From NCBI GenBank assembly GCA_000231825.2, contig JH720360.1:1-64000 (forward strand): a stretch of DNA of 64,000 nt, read 5' to 3'. The notes beneath the pieces are model-generated. The model ran no database searches, was not told the origin of the DNA, and worked only from the letters and a program-made list of their open reading frames with translations. The DNA is from Tetrahymena elliotti 4EA. Its lineage: Eukaryota > Ciliophora > Oligohymenophorea > Hymenostomatida > Tetrahymenidae. The position numbers and the translations under genes were made by a program. Position 1 is the first letter of the stretch. Each line of letters starts with the position of its first letter. Below, piece after piece: positions 1-12,300 of this stretch.

Positions 1-199
1 GATCTAAATAATTTTCAATGAAAAAATGACTTAAACAACAAATTTTCAAAATTTTTTTTATTTATTTTAAAAATAAAAAGTAAAGAATATCAAAAGATAT
101 AATCAATCAGAAATAATTAAAATTATAGTTACAATAGATATTAGTATAAATTTTATATAGTTGTAATTAAATAGTAAATTCTAAGTGTATAATGTATTT

Positions 200-1243
200 T
201 CACAATACTTGTTAAAAAGGTCTATGAACACCGTAGCTAACATTCATGAATGTAGAGATGTTTTGTGGATTTTGCTAAATATCTTTGAATGTATAACATT
301 AATTTATGAAATAAGGGATGATGTTATGGTACTTTTGTTCGTGAAGTATGATTTTCATATTTAATTTATCGCATATTTATTTAACCATCTACCTAAAATA
401 TTTATTGTATGTTAATTTTCCGCATAAGAGCAAAACACATTATTCATTTGGGTTCTTTTTGTTAAATTGGTTACGTATAGAAAGCATTTTATCATATATT
501 TATCTATAAATAAGCTTTTCAAAATTAAAAGCAACTTGTTGTTTTGTTTAAAAATTGACATCACTGTTTAGCTTTTACTTGAAAACTTTGGTTTTTTATT
601 CCATAAATAGTTTTGAACGTTGTTCTTGCATAAAGGGTTCAATTTAAAAGCAAAAGTTTTCATTTTAAAGATTTACCACTCTTTGTTCATCTTCCAAACC
701 TAATTAATCTAAGCTGGTTAATTTGCTTAGCAAGCTAATTTATCTCATTTTCGAGCTGTGTCCAAAGTCTTCGTTTGAAATTGAATTCAAAAATTCCTTC
801 TCATTATGCAATTCTAGATAAAGACTGAGTTTATGGTAGGCCATATAGAACCCGTAATCAAGAGAACCTGCTATTTAAATGAATTAATTATCTTTTTTAT
901 AAACTATGTCTGTAATTGCTTCATCAAAGTAGAAGATAAAGTGATAATTATGATTCTCAGGAGTTAAGTAGTTGGTAAAAAACCAAGGTAAATGCTAGTT
1001 AAAGGCGATATATCCTGGTGTGTTTTTTATTGGATCATCTTCAACTAATCTCTTGTAAAATAGTTAGTCAGTGGAACGAAAACAAACTACAGTATCAGGA
1101 TCTACAGTAAGCTAACTATCCTATTCAATCAGTTCATATTTAGTGTCTTATGGAAATACCTTATTATCTTCGATTGTTCTGAAAAATCCTTTAAAAGTTT
1201 TGCTTTTGAACAAACTTCTCCCATAAAATATTTTATTAATCAT
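200..1243 (-). CDS. Hypothetical protein, possibly a degenerate Hsp70/actin-fold ATPase
   Basis: Read with TAA/TAG = Gln, the minus strand is open from an ATG at 1243-1241 to a TGA at 202-200, giving about 347 aa of ordinary mixed composition, which argues for a real gene. Two stretches recall the Hsp70 nucleotide-binding domain: FDEAITDIVYKKDNQFIQIA followed shortly by a Gly/Asp/Tyr segment sits where Hsp70s have their DLGGGTxDVS... strand pair, and LLLCGKLTYNKYFRQMV sits where they have the LVGGSTRxPxV motif. The glycine-rich phosphate-binding residues are missing in both, so ATPase activity is doubtful. The frame stays open upstream of 1243 to about 1420, so an earlier exon may exist; the start is therefore uncertain. 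The Hsp70 relation is inference from motif order only. It could equally be an unrelated ciliate-specific protein. Confidence 0.5.
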
Positions 1244-2294
1244 TTCAGATGCTTTATATTAATTTGCCTTTAAATTATTTTATTGTTGAAGGTGCTATCC
1301 TCTTAATTTCTAAATTTTAGTTCCCTATTTTTTTTACTCTAAAATTTTGATGACAGATACACTAAAAGTAAACTATTATTAAAAATAATTAAATTCAAAG
1401 ATCTTTCAAATGCTTCTAAAGATTTTTATTGATGATAAGATATATATATTAAAACCTGATAGTTATCAAACATACTTTACAAAAATTTTTAAAAATTAAA
1501 AATTGATGAATAATTTGATTTTAAGTAAATTTTTTTTTTAAATTTCTATTAATACAATTTTAATTTACACTTAATCTTCAAAACATCTATTTAATCAGCA
1601 TTTTTGTAAATTATTTTATCACTTAGTTAAAAGAATTTCTTCATTAAAAAATACAAAATTCTAAAAAAATCTTAATTTGAATTAGACATATCATGATTAC
1701 TTAATAGTTTCTCATAATTTAATTTATTTTGTAAAATACTTTCAAATTTAATAATATATTTTTTGATGATTTAAATTGAATTTTTGGATTATTTGGTTTT
1801 CTAAATTAAATGAAATTTAAGCAAGTATTAAATTAGAATTTGATGCAATATACACTTAACATTCAAAACATTTATTATAATCATCATTTTTGTAAATTAA
1901 ATAAAAAAGAATTATTTGTATTTTCATAATGTGTTTATCATAATTTAATTTAAATATTTACTTTATTGAATAAAATACTTTAAAACTTAATGAATTTTTT
2001 TAGATGATTTAAATTAGATTTTTAGATTACTTGGTATGACAAATTAAATTAAATTTCAGCATTAGAATAGAATTTAATTAATAGTTCGGTAGGATATAAA
2101 ATTTATTAAGCAAAGCCTTGTTAAATTAGAATATGAATAAATACCAAAAATGATGATTTTTTATTTTTTTAATAATTATAATTAATAATATTTTAAATAT
2201 AAATGATACAATTTACAATTATTTAATTTATTTGCTTAAAGATTATTAATTTAGTATATTATATTATATTTTAATTTTTTCCTCTTTATTTTCC
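1244..2294. other. Intergenic spacer with an old tandem duplication
   Basis: No gene is supported in this spacer. Its main content is the diverged direct repeat listed separately at 1562-2085; the rest is A+T-rich sequence downstream of the B-box gene and upstream of the Hsp70-like ORF. Confidence 0.6.
1562..2085. repeat. Diverged tandem duplication, two units of about 240-285 bp
   Basis: The stretch 1562-1845 and the stretch 1846-2085 share a series of words in the same order: tacacttaa, ttcaaaacat, atcagcatttttgtaaatt versus atcatcatttttgtaaatt, catgattactt/cataatgtg, tcataatttaattta, aaaatacttt, gatgatttaaatt, ttggattatttgg versus ttagattacttgg, and aaattaaat. The second unit has several small deletions. 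It looks like an old local duplication of non-coding DNA; no open frame is conserved across the two units. Confidence 0.6.
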
Positions 2295-3874
2295 TCAATA
2301 ACTTGATAGAAGTGTAACTTAGTTACTTCCACAGTTCATAAAGAAAACAAAAAATTTCTTTGGAGATGCATTTAATCTTTCTGTTAATTAAGAAGAGACC
2401 CAAATAGCACCATAGCCATCATCTAAAATTTCTCTTATTACTACAGTATTCTTGTCAAAGTTTGCTATCATTTCAATTACAGACCCTTTCTAAAGATTAA
2501 ATTTCTAACCATTTTAGCAAATCATACCTTCAGAATAATTTGAGCATGCAAGACATAATAAAGGAGAATATTCTTCTTTACTATTTTTTGTAGAATATAA
2601 CCCAATTAAAGTGTGGCATGGATAATTTTCTGATATTTTATCAAATCTAAGTCTAAAACAATTTTAAAATAATAGTCAGAATTTCATTATTAAATTTAAA
2701 ATAAATGACAAACAAGATATTAAAAATATGTTCTAGATGCCTAACAAAAAAAATTTATAACTTTAAAGATTTTTTTTGATAAAATTAAAGTTTTATGATG
2801 CCATCAAATATTTTAAATAGAAATATTAATTACCTCATATAAGCTGTTCCATATTAGAATGAACGATCAGAAAGAATAACTTCTTCTCCATATTCAGAGC
2901 GGCTTTAAAAAGTAATTCCTTAATTAACTTCTAAGAGAGCCTTACTTTGATAGAGATTTGAATTAGTAAATTTCCAGGTTAAAGGGTTAAACGAATCCTT
3001 AAAAGATTGCTACAATTTGTCAATATTAGAAATAATTTCACTATAAGATATATCTCTAAATCTTTGAGGATCAATATAAAAAGAGCATTTAGGTAAAAGC
3101 TAATCTAGGTACCTCTTAGCTTCAACTTTATCGGTTTATCTTTAAAATGAATGGAGAAACTCATTTATTTTATTTTCTACTTAAAATTTATCAATTGTCT
3201 CTTCAACATATTAAAATATTGATTCTTTTAAATTATCTAAAGAGTATGCTTTGCTATAAATCATATGCAGCTTTACAATCTAATCAGTCATCAAATTTGT
3301 TTATTTTTTAAAAGATAACTTCATATCCTATTTTATAGAATCTATTCTTTCAGCTATCTTTTCTTCTAATTCTGTAAATAATTACTCAATAACTTCCTCA
3401 AATGAGTCAGGATTGTGCTAACTCAAAAATGTTTTGATCTATTTTAGGTAAATTCATTAAAAAATTATAAAATTTCAAAAGTCAATAGGCATTTTTTTTT
3501 TAGTTTAATTGGTTCCATTGATTCACCATAATTCAGCATAATCAAAAAAATAATCAAAAATGACAAAAATTAATTTATTTGTAAACATAATTGAATAAAT
3601 AATCTGCAAATAATATGTTTTTATGAGATGATTGCATTACTTATTATCCTTCAAAATCAATTGGCCAGTTTTCAGTTTTAAACTCATCCTTTTTGACAAT
3701 TTCATCTACTAATATAAAATATTGAGAATCTCCATGCTAAATTGCACATTTTGTACAAAGTAGCCTTTCTTATCTTTTACAATTCTGATTTGCACAAATA
3801 TAAACTATTTTTTGCTAATCATGCCCTTTAATTTCACAAAATAAATTTTAATATCCTTGCTATTATGTAGCCAT
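2295..3874 (-). CDS. B-box-type zinc-finger protein with C-terminal SPRY-like region
   Basis: Three exons on the minus strand: 3874-3641, 3438-2834 and 2652-2295, joined by GT...AG introns 3640-3439 and 2833-2653. The joined exons are 1197 nt in one frame (398 aa) and end in TGA. The ATG at 3874 is preceded by an in-frame TGA. Residues 13-47 carry the pattern C-x4-H...C-x4-C...C-x2-C-x3-H, as in a B-box zinc finger. A long charged, probably coiled-coil region follows (about residues 85-225), and the last about 130 residues (LRFDKIS..., IGLYSTKN, GSVIEMIANFD) resemble the beta-rich SPRY/B30.2-type ends of TRIM-like proteins. B-box plus coiled coil without a RING fits the large family of such proteins in ciliates. 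Partners and function are unknown; TRIM relatives act as protein-interaction scaffolds. The SPRY assignment is less sure than the B-box. Confidence 0.75.
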
Positions 3875-6824
3875 TTGTAACTATTTTCAATAACTAATTT
3901 TTTTATCCTTTATCCAAAAAATAAATAATATTAATTTTTGTTAAATTTGTTGATTAATAATAATTATTAAATCTAAAAGTAGCGTCAAAATTCTTGTTTT
4001 GTTTTTTCTTTTTGGAAATATTATAATTTTCGGTATTTCAGTATCTAAATGGATTCTTCTGTTATTAACTTCAGTTAGATTTGAAATATTGAAATTATAT
4101 AAAAAAGCAAAAACACAACTAATCCATATTCGTCAATTTATATTTTATGTTTTTAAGTAAGCCAAGGTAATCCTATCATATTTTTTTTATTTTTTCTATT
4201 TTTTAGAGAAATTAATTGTATTAAAAAATAATATGTTAATTTTTTTCTTTGAGCATTTTTAAAACACTAGTACATTTTAAATTAAAGAAATTAAGAAATT
4301 GAGTTCAAATTTATCTATTTCCAAAATAAAAAATAATATTGATTTTTAAACTAAAGAAAATAAATTATATTTTTGTTTTTATTCCTTAGCTAAACAAATA
4401 TGCTGTGAAAGTGAAATGAAATAAAAATTTTCTACATGTTGATGAAAGGCTAAACAAAATAAATCATGAAAAACTGATCAATAACCTATAAAAGTTATTA
4501 GTGAACAAAACTTAATTTATTTCCTTATTTTAAGATTACTAAGAAAATTTGGAAGATAAAAAAATTATTTCATTGATTTTACATCTCAATTTATATTTAT
4601 TCAGCTAAAAAAAGCATCAATTAAAATATTATTTAATTAATAATCTACTGAAAAAAATATCTTTACTTTAAAAATAAATATAAATTAAAATTAGATTTAT
4701 TACCCCCTTTATGTATTTTTTAAATGATGATAGATAAATTAGATTAAATGATATGAGAAAATTATTAAATTATAAAAATTCACAGTTTAAAAAAAATTAT
4801 TATATTTTATTGAAAATGAATGGTTTATAAATTTTATCGATCTCTCTCTCTCTCTCAATTACTTGTAAAAAGTAGTAAATTTATGATTTTATAAAAGTAG
4901 AAGGTTTGATGGTTTGAAATCCTATTTATTTTTGTATTTTTGAGAAACTAAATTTTTTTTTTTCCTTCCAGAAATTTTGCCTGAAAATTTAGCGGAAAAG
5001 AAAATTAGATAGTAAATAAAAATCAGAAAAAGTAATGTAAATACCATTAGGACAATAAATTTTAGATGTTGATCAATTCTGATAAGCTAATCTGATTTTA
5101 GTACTATTTACCTTTTCTGACTAATCACTTTACAGAAAACTTAGGGATTAAAATTGATTTTGAGACAATCAAATTTTTTATTTTATTCAGAAACATTACA
5201 AATCAATTTTTATTGATTGTCAAAAAATTCTGTCAAATGTAATAGTATTTTTAAATTTTTGAATTAATATAAAAATTATCAGTACTTTTATTCAATGAGG
5301 TAAATAGATAAATAATAATTAACCATATTATCTAAATATTAAACAATTCATGATTTCTTTTATTTTCTTATCGGTTGAGTATCTATAAAGAAAAACTATT
5401 TATTTAATCAATTCTCAAAAAATATTCCTTTTTTATTTTCAAATTCTGAAAGAAATAGTTATATACAGAATCATGCATTTAATTCTGATCACTAATATCA
5501 ACTCCTCCAAAAGCTTAAGAAAATGATTATGCAAAAATAACTAGATTTAAAATATTTTTATCAAAAAATTTATTTTTAAAATATTTTTTATTTAATTTTG
5601 AGCAAAGAGAATTTCTTTAGAATAAATTTGATTATATTCAAAGTAAAAGATTTAAATTCAATTGCATATAGAAAAAATAAAAAAACTTAATCTTCCTCAA
5701 TTTCTTATAGCTGATCATATTGTTTACATATTTAAAACATAAATTATCATATTTACAAATCATCAAAATAAAAGAAACTTAGATTTATTTATTTACAATT
5801 TCTCATTTATTGTACTCATCAGGAACAAATATCTATTTTTTTTTATTGCTACAACTCATTCTTAATAAATATTTTTCTTTTATTTAAAATATTTTTTTGA
5901 CTCTATGATAAATAGGATAAAAGATATCTAAGTTTTTCATAATAAAACAATCATACTTTCTATAAATAATGCAATTTAAATTAAAAAACAAAAAGACTAA
6001 GAAAGCTAAATAATAAAAAAGTAGAAATATTTTATTGATTCAACTTACTTTGCTATTTAATTTCTCACCTTTCTCTATTATTGTTTTTAAAAATTTGAGC
6101 TATTATTTTTCAGTGAAGTAAAAAAGGAAAAATAGAGTTTACCCATTTTTGTAAATACTGTAATAATCATAGTAATTATTAATATACTTAATGTATTCTT
6201 GCCATAATAATTGATTGTATTATTGGTTATACCATGCTTTAAAACCTAAAAAATTTTAAAACTTTTCATTTAACAGAGTTATTTATTAAATAAATTAGTT
6301 ATTTATGAATATTTAGATCAAATTTGAGGATTAAAATATTTATAATCTTTTTTTTCTTTTTTGGCATCAAAATAAAAAGCATTAACCAATAGTTTGAAAA
6401 AGCCAATTTAATTAGCCAAACTCATGATAATTTACAATTGAAATTATATTACTTAAGAGGTAGAACATATTTTCTAAGTATATTTTTCAATCAGCTTTTT
6501 TATTGCGAGATAATTGATAAGAATTTAAATTACTTATTGGTAAGAAATTAAGTAGAAAATTGATTAGGCAGTAAATTAGAAATATCATCAGAAATTTTTA
6601 AGAAATATAGACAAACATAAAACATTCATACAATATATCCAGAATTTTAATTTAATTAATAATTAATATAGATTTGATAGAGGTAGGTGATTATTTATCT
6701 TTTGTAAACTAAATACAATATTTGAGAGAGTTCGTTTTTAGGATGTTAATTAATTTATATGTATATATATTACTTATTTTATTTGAGAGAGGGAAAGAGG
6801 TTTTTTGTTTATTTATTTATTCAT
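3875..6824. other. Long A+T-rich intergenic region, no gene seen
   Basis: About 2.9 kb between the divergent end of the B-box gene (its 5' side) and the 3' end of the first HTH-family gene. I find only short frames with biased Phe/Ile/Lys/Asn translations and no conserved motif. A (TC)8 microsatellite lies at 4841-4856. Confidence 0.6.
4841..4856. repeat. (TC)8 microsatellite
   Basis: Eight perfect TC dinucleotides in otherwise A+T-rich intergenic DNA. It stands out because C is rare nearby. Confidence 0.9.
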
Positions 6825-9326
6825 TCATTCAAACATTTATTGCATAATACAGTCATCTGATAATTATTCTTATAATTTCATTTTCATTTGTTTTTCTAAG
6901 AATATTTTATATCCTTCATTTTGTTACTTCAATTCATAAGGGTGTAAAAATTCTGGGTTTTATTTATGTGTTTACTATTAGTTCTAGGGATAGTTGTGTT
7001 AGTGAGGAATACTCTCTGTTAAAGAATGAGTAGAAGGCAGAGAAACCATTTGATTTTGTTAAGATAAAAATCTGTTTGTGTTACTTTGTTAGAAATTTAA
7101 TAAAGATTTATTTTATTGATCTCCCAATGCAGAATTGCTTTATTATTCTGAATACTATAGCATCATGGACTTAGAGTCTTCTACATGGGTTGAGTTAGAT
7201 TACAAGGTGAAATCTTAATAATTTTAATTATTATAAGCTTGATAGTCAATAATTTAATTTGGGATATGGTCAAATCCCTCATTATTGTTTTTTGTCTCTT
7301 AGGGATAGATATTGAAGATCTATGTAGGCTATTAGGATTAGAAGTGCTGTAGAATAGATTAAGAGTTCTGCTGAGACTAATTTAAACAGCTCTCATTATT
7401 TTTATGATCGTTATTATTATGATTAATTTAATTTAAAATAGAAATTGAAGATGTTGAGTTAGCATCTACTTGAGAATTATGATTATTGTTGCTACTCTAG
7501 GCATTAATTTATTGTTACTACAAAAGTATCTAATTAAATTTTTACTTTTAATTAATGAAAGGAGAAATAGATTGATTATTTGATTTTGGTTGAGAGCTGA
7601 AATGAGTTTATTTTTAACTTTATAATGGATTTATATTTGAATATGGAAGGTGGCTCTAGTGAGAGTAATTTGAGTGAGGAAACATTATTTGCTAGTTTTG
7701 TGAGCTAAAACTTTCAATAGGGAAATAAATTTGTCCGTTTTACTAGTTTTGGTTATACTCACAATTGGTATTGTTGTTGTTTTTGTTAATTAATTAAGAA
7801 GGAACTGTATTTGAATTAATTTCTCTGTGTTCGGGTAATTTGTACTTGAAATTAAGTTGGCGAGGAATCTTAGCTTACTTGCTGCTATCTTAAAATTTTT
7901 TTGTTTCGTCTTCAATGAACTATCTCAAAAATCCCATTCTTTAGTTGAGATGCTAGTCGAAATCAAAGTTGAAAAATTCAGCTGTTCTCAACTCAAGGTA
8001 ATAGTAATCTAATGTTTTTTTAGAAATGCCCATATCTTGAGCTACTTCTTACAGATCTTTTACCTAATTTTTACTTTTAAAGTATTCATGACTATTTCTC
8101 CACTCAGTTACAAGCTGAATACCCTCACGTATAGTACGTTCATGACTTCTCTTGTTTAGAGTCTATCTACGGCGCTTTTTAGGAGCCTATTGATATATAA
8201 TAGCATGATGAGTGCCTAAATTATCAGCATTTTTCTTGATCTCATATGATTTAGGTCTGAATACTAAATTCTTTTCTTTTTGAATCTTTTTTTTAATAAG
8301 CTAAGAAGATTTGCTTTAAGATGATGCAGATCCTTCATAATCAATTTCTTCTTCACCTAAATCATATTCATATTTGCCATCTTCAATATTGACATGTGTT
8401 GCTTTCTTACTTTCAGATTTCTTTTATCTATCACTTTCTCCACTGCATGTAGTATTGGATACTCTGTTTCTTTTTATTTTAGCTATGTTAACTAAGTCAT
8501 CCTAACACTCTTCTTCTAAATCTTAGTCTGTGTCTTCAATTAACTCACTCATATCTTCTTATAATTAATGAGAATTTACTTCAGAGGAGTATGGAGAATT
8601 ATTGTTATGATTACTTGAGAAACTTGAGCTAATTTTTCTCTATGAAGATGTAAATTCTTATTTGATTTCATGTTAAATATCAATATTTCCTTATTCTTAA
8701 ACAATTTAAGATTCTAATTCTTTCTTTTTGTTTTGTTTATTTAATTCGTTTCCTAAAGCTTACTTTTCAGAAAATGAAGTTGATGATTTCTAGTAGTTAA
8801 CCTCAGAGTTAGATTCAGTCTATACATATTAGTGTTATATTTTTGCAGAAAATTTCTCTCCCATTTAAGTAAGAGATAAATCGTAGCTTTAATCCATTTC
8901 AAAGGGAAAAAGACCAAGAGCTACATCCATTCCTTCTTATTCAACAAAGATCAAATGTCCCTTTAAGAAAGATTTTACGCTGAGTGAAGAATTCAATAGA
9001 TGATAAGCATTTATTTTATCTGAAGCTTTCTAAAGTTCAATTTATAAAGAAGGAAAACAGCATTTCTTTTAGGTGTTTCTATCTTCACAAATAAGTTAAA
9101 TCTTTTGCATATTTTTAGCCTAATTCTACTAAGAAATTATTTATTCAGATTGTTTGTTAGCTTGATAAACAGGAGAGCGGGTTTATATTTTTTAATTCAT
9201 CGATTGATCAAGCTGAAACTGTTAAACAGTAGATTTATTATTGAGATACTATGTAGCAGCAACGTTTAAGTCTTTTTTATTCGGTTAAGATGATATTTCT
9301 TCTTATTCTTAAAGTATTTAGCTCAT
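6825..9326 (-). CDS. HTH-like ciliate family protein, paralogue A (833 aa)
   Basis: One uninterrupted minus-strand frame from ATG at 9326 to TGA at 6825; no other ATG is in frame upstream. An N-terminal domain at about residues 75-157 starts with the motif IQLICEDRNTQKKC. An acidic, Ser-rich linker follows, then a basic PKKRRRQ segment near 382-388 that could be a nuclear localisation signal. Residues 396-464 form the 69-residue block shared by all four paralogues; inside it LQEVAQDMGISKKTLDYYYL has the spacing of a helix-turn-helix with a recognition helix. The motif KIPRQLNFKYKLP follows. The remaining about 350 residues are rich in Gln, Asn and Ser, like many eukaryotic activation regions. 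A role as a DNA-binding nuclear regulator is inference from the fold pattern and basic motifs. No known family name could be assigned. It ends close to its neighbour-free 3' region. Confidence 0.85.
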
Positions 9327-12300
9327 AATTTGAATTTATCTAACAAAAAATTGTTATTAAGAATCAAATAAAAATGCAAGATGTATTTAAAAAGATTAAA
9401 TAATAAAAAAGCTTAGAAGTCTATTTCTTGTATTTTCACAAGAGAAAGAAATATAGATAGATTATTAATTCCTTTTAGAAGCTAAAGAGATAGATATAAA
9501 GATGAATTTTTTAGTTACTATTTGATCAAACTAATCAAACCTGTGAAAATAAATTGCTAAATCCTCTAATTCTATTTTACTTTTTTATTTCTTTATAAAA
9601 TTACTATTTTTTTATCTTTTTTATTTATTTTTTTAAAAATTTATTATTAAAGTTAGATAAATCCTTCGCCCATTAATAACCTATCTGGAGGTTTAACATT
9701 CTCAATTCAAAGTAATTATGAATAAACATTTACAAAATTACGATTAAAAAAATACTTTCTCTTTTTGATAAGATTTAATTAAAAAAAGGAACTAATTTCT
9801 TTTATCTTACTTTTAGGCGGGGAAGGAGTTCCACCTACTGATAGATTCCGTTGGAAAGAATATTTTTGAGTATTTTAAAATAAAAATATTTTCTCTCATG
9901 AAATTTAGCTTTTCAACTTCTGAAAATAGATATGCTAAAATGCCTTTATTTGGTTGTGCATGATAAAGAAAAGAAAAGTTAGATTATTTGTTGATTTACT
10001 TGAGTTATTTTTATGATCGTTTTATAAAATTTTGAAGCAAATTCATTGCAAAAGATTCAATATTTTACTAGTATATCATGAATATTGAACAAATCTATCA
10101 TGAATATTTTACTAAACTATTAAAAATAAAAAATATTTCATGATATTTTCCATTTCAAAAAATAACATTAAAAATTGGATAAATGTTTTGCCTGAATTTC
10201 AAAAATAAGAAAAATTTTAGAAAAAATATTTTGAAAATATGAAGAAGTTTAAAAATTATTGAATGTAATATCATCAAAATTTTATCAAATAAGTAAAAAA
10301 AGAGCTCAATGTGTAAGTTTATTTGTTGCTTTCATAAAATTGTTTTAAAAATTTGACAAAATAAAAAGAGAATTCAAAATGGATTTGTAAAAATTCTTAT
10401 TCATTTTTTCCTATTCTTGATCGAATAGATTAATTTAGTTAAAAACTGGCTCCTATTAATTTGATTAAGATTTCTATCAGATTACAAGATACTTTTTAAA
10501 AATCTGAATATTAAATATAATTAAAAAATTTTTTTGGTAAAAGCTTAACTAGATTCCATCACCATAATCTTCCTATTCATAAAATATTAAATCTGATCAG
10601 AATACATAATAAATAAATGTAAATCAATATTGAAGTTTTATAAATCAAACATAATTTACTTACATTAAAAAGCTTTTTAGACAAGCTAAAATATTCTGAC
10701 ATTAATCATATATATTTTAGAGCTACAATTATTGAAAAATTTGTTATCTCTTTTATTTTTGAAATGTCCTTCTTATTACAGTACCATTTTAATTGTCAAA
10801 AGTGGTTACAAATATCTCCAGTGAAATCAAAAAAAGAATTTTTCTCGAAGAAGGTTTACTTATCAACTTTCTTTAGGGAACGATTCTTACTTAAAATTCA
10901 TCTAATGAATTCTATTTTAAATCTCTTGCTATTTTTTATGGATAAATTTACTAAATAATTTTCAGTTATGCTTTTTATTGTTTCATATGTTCTCAATAAG
11001 AAGATTCATTAATTACCTCTATGGTAAATCCTACTATCTCATTTATTTTGTCTTTCAAAATTTAATAATAAAATAATTGATTATGCAGGAGTTTCTCAAA
11101 AATAATACAGAATTTTAATATAAATATTATGATTATTTATTGTAACATATTCGTTTAAAAAATTTCTTCTTCTTTTATAAACTCACTATTAAATTTTTGT
11201 TTTTTCAATTAGAAAAAATTTAAAAATATTAGTAAACATTTTAAAAAAGAGATGGTGTGCCAAAAAATAATCTTCTACTGTTAAATTTATATACTGGTTA
11301 AAAAAAGATGATTTCATTAAACAAATATTTATCGTTGACTTAGGATCTTAATTTGATTCAATCAGAATTAAAAACCACAAATTGAAAACTAGAATACACA
11401 AGAATGATATTACAATTGCATATAAATAGTAAGAATAATAAATACGAATTTTAAGATTAATTTTGAGGTATCAATTGAAACTGAAAAAAAAAAAAATTAA
11501 AAATTTAATAATGTAACCACTTCTTTTGTGTATATAATTATAATTTATTATCAATAAAAAGTGTTTTTTATTTAATTAATATCATTTTATTGAAGGTTAT
11601 TCTTTTCTAATTACTTATTTACTCTTTTTTAAAATCATTTTTTGCATTCATTTTTAAATTACTTTACATTTTATTCTTCCTCAGTTACATTCTTTTTCAT
11701 TTTATTTTCCAAAAATAAATAAAATCGAAATTTAGAATTTATTGTTTCAAATGCATCTACTCAGAGTAAATATACTAAAATTTGAATCACTCCCTATATT
11801 TAGATTCTGATCATTTGCATCTAATTTTGTTATTTGAAAACGTTCAAATATTCATTTAATAATAAAATTAAATTCTCAATATTATTTCAAAAGATGTATT
11901 TTTAGATGAAATTAAAATTAATTAGAAATAATTAAGAAATAAACAGTTTTCAATTTATCAGTAAAAATTATTGTTAATAAAAGTTATTAATTTATTTTTA
12001 ATGCTTCACTTTCGTTAAAGAATCAATCCTTCCTTCAACTTTAAAATTAATATTGTTTGAGTTAAATTTTTAAACTAACTTGATAGTGATAATTTATTTT
12101 CTTTTTTTTTAAATTTTCAATCATTAAATTATTTTTAAATTCTGCTCTAAATTCATCACATAGCAAATAAAATATATTATTCTAATTTCTGTTTAATTTT
12201 TTAAACTTACAACCCAATCAATTTAAAATACAAACCTACTTGCAATTTTAGTTAAAAATATGAGTTTTCATATTTATTTAAATGTTAAGTAAAATAAGGG

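Noticed and set aside
6794..6811. Resemblance to the Tetrahymena chromosome breakage sequence (AAAGAGGTT...GTTTA)
   Set aside because: The central GG is replaced and the spacing is wrong, and no telomere repeats are nearby.
10764..10958. Small plus-strand ORF of 64 codons
   Set aside because: Isolated, with no motif. Its ending at TAA has no meaning in this code.
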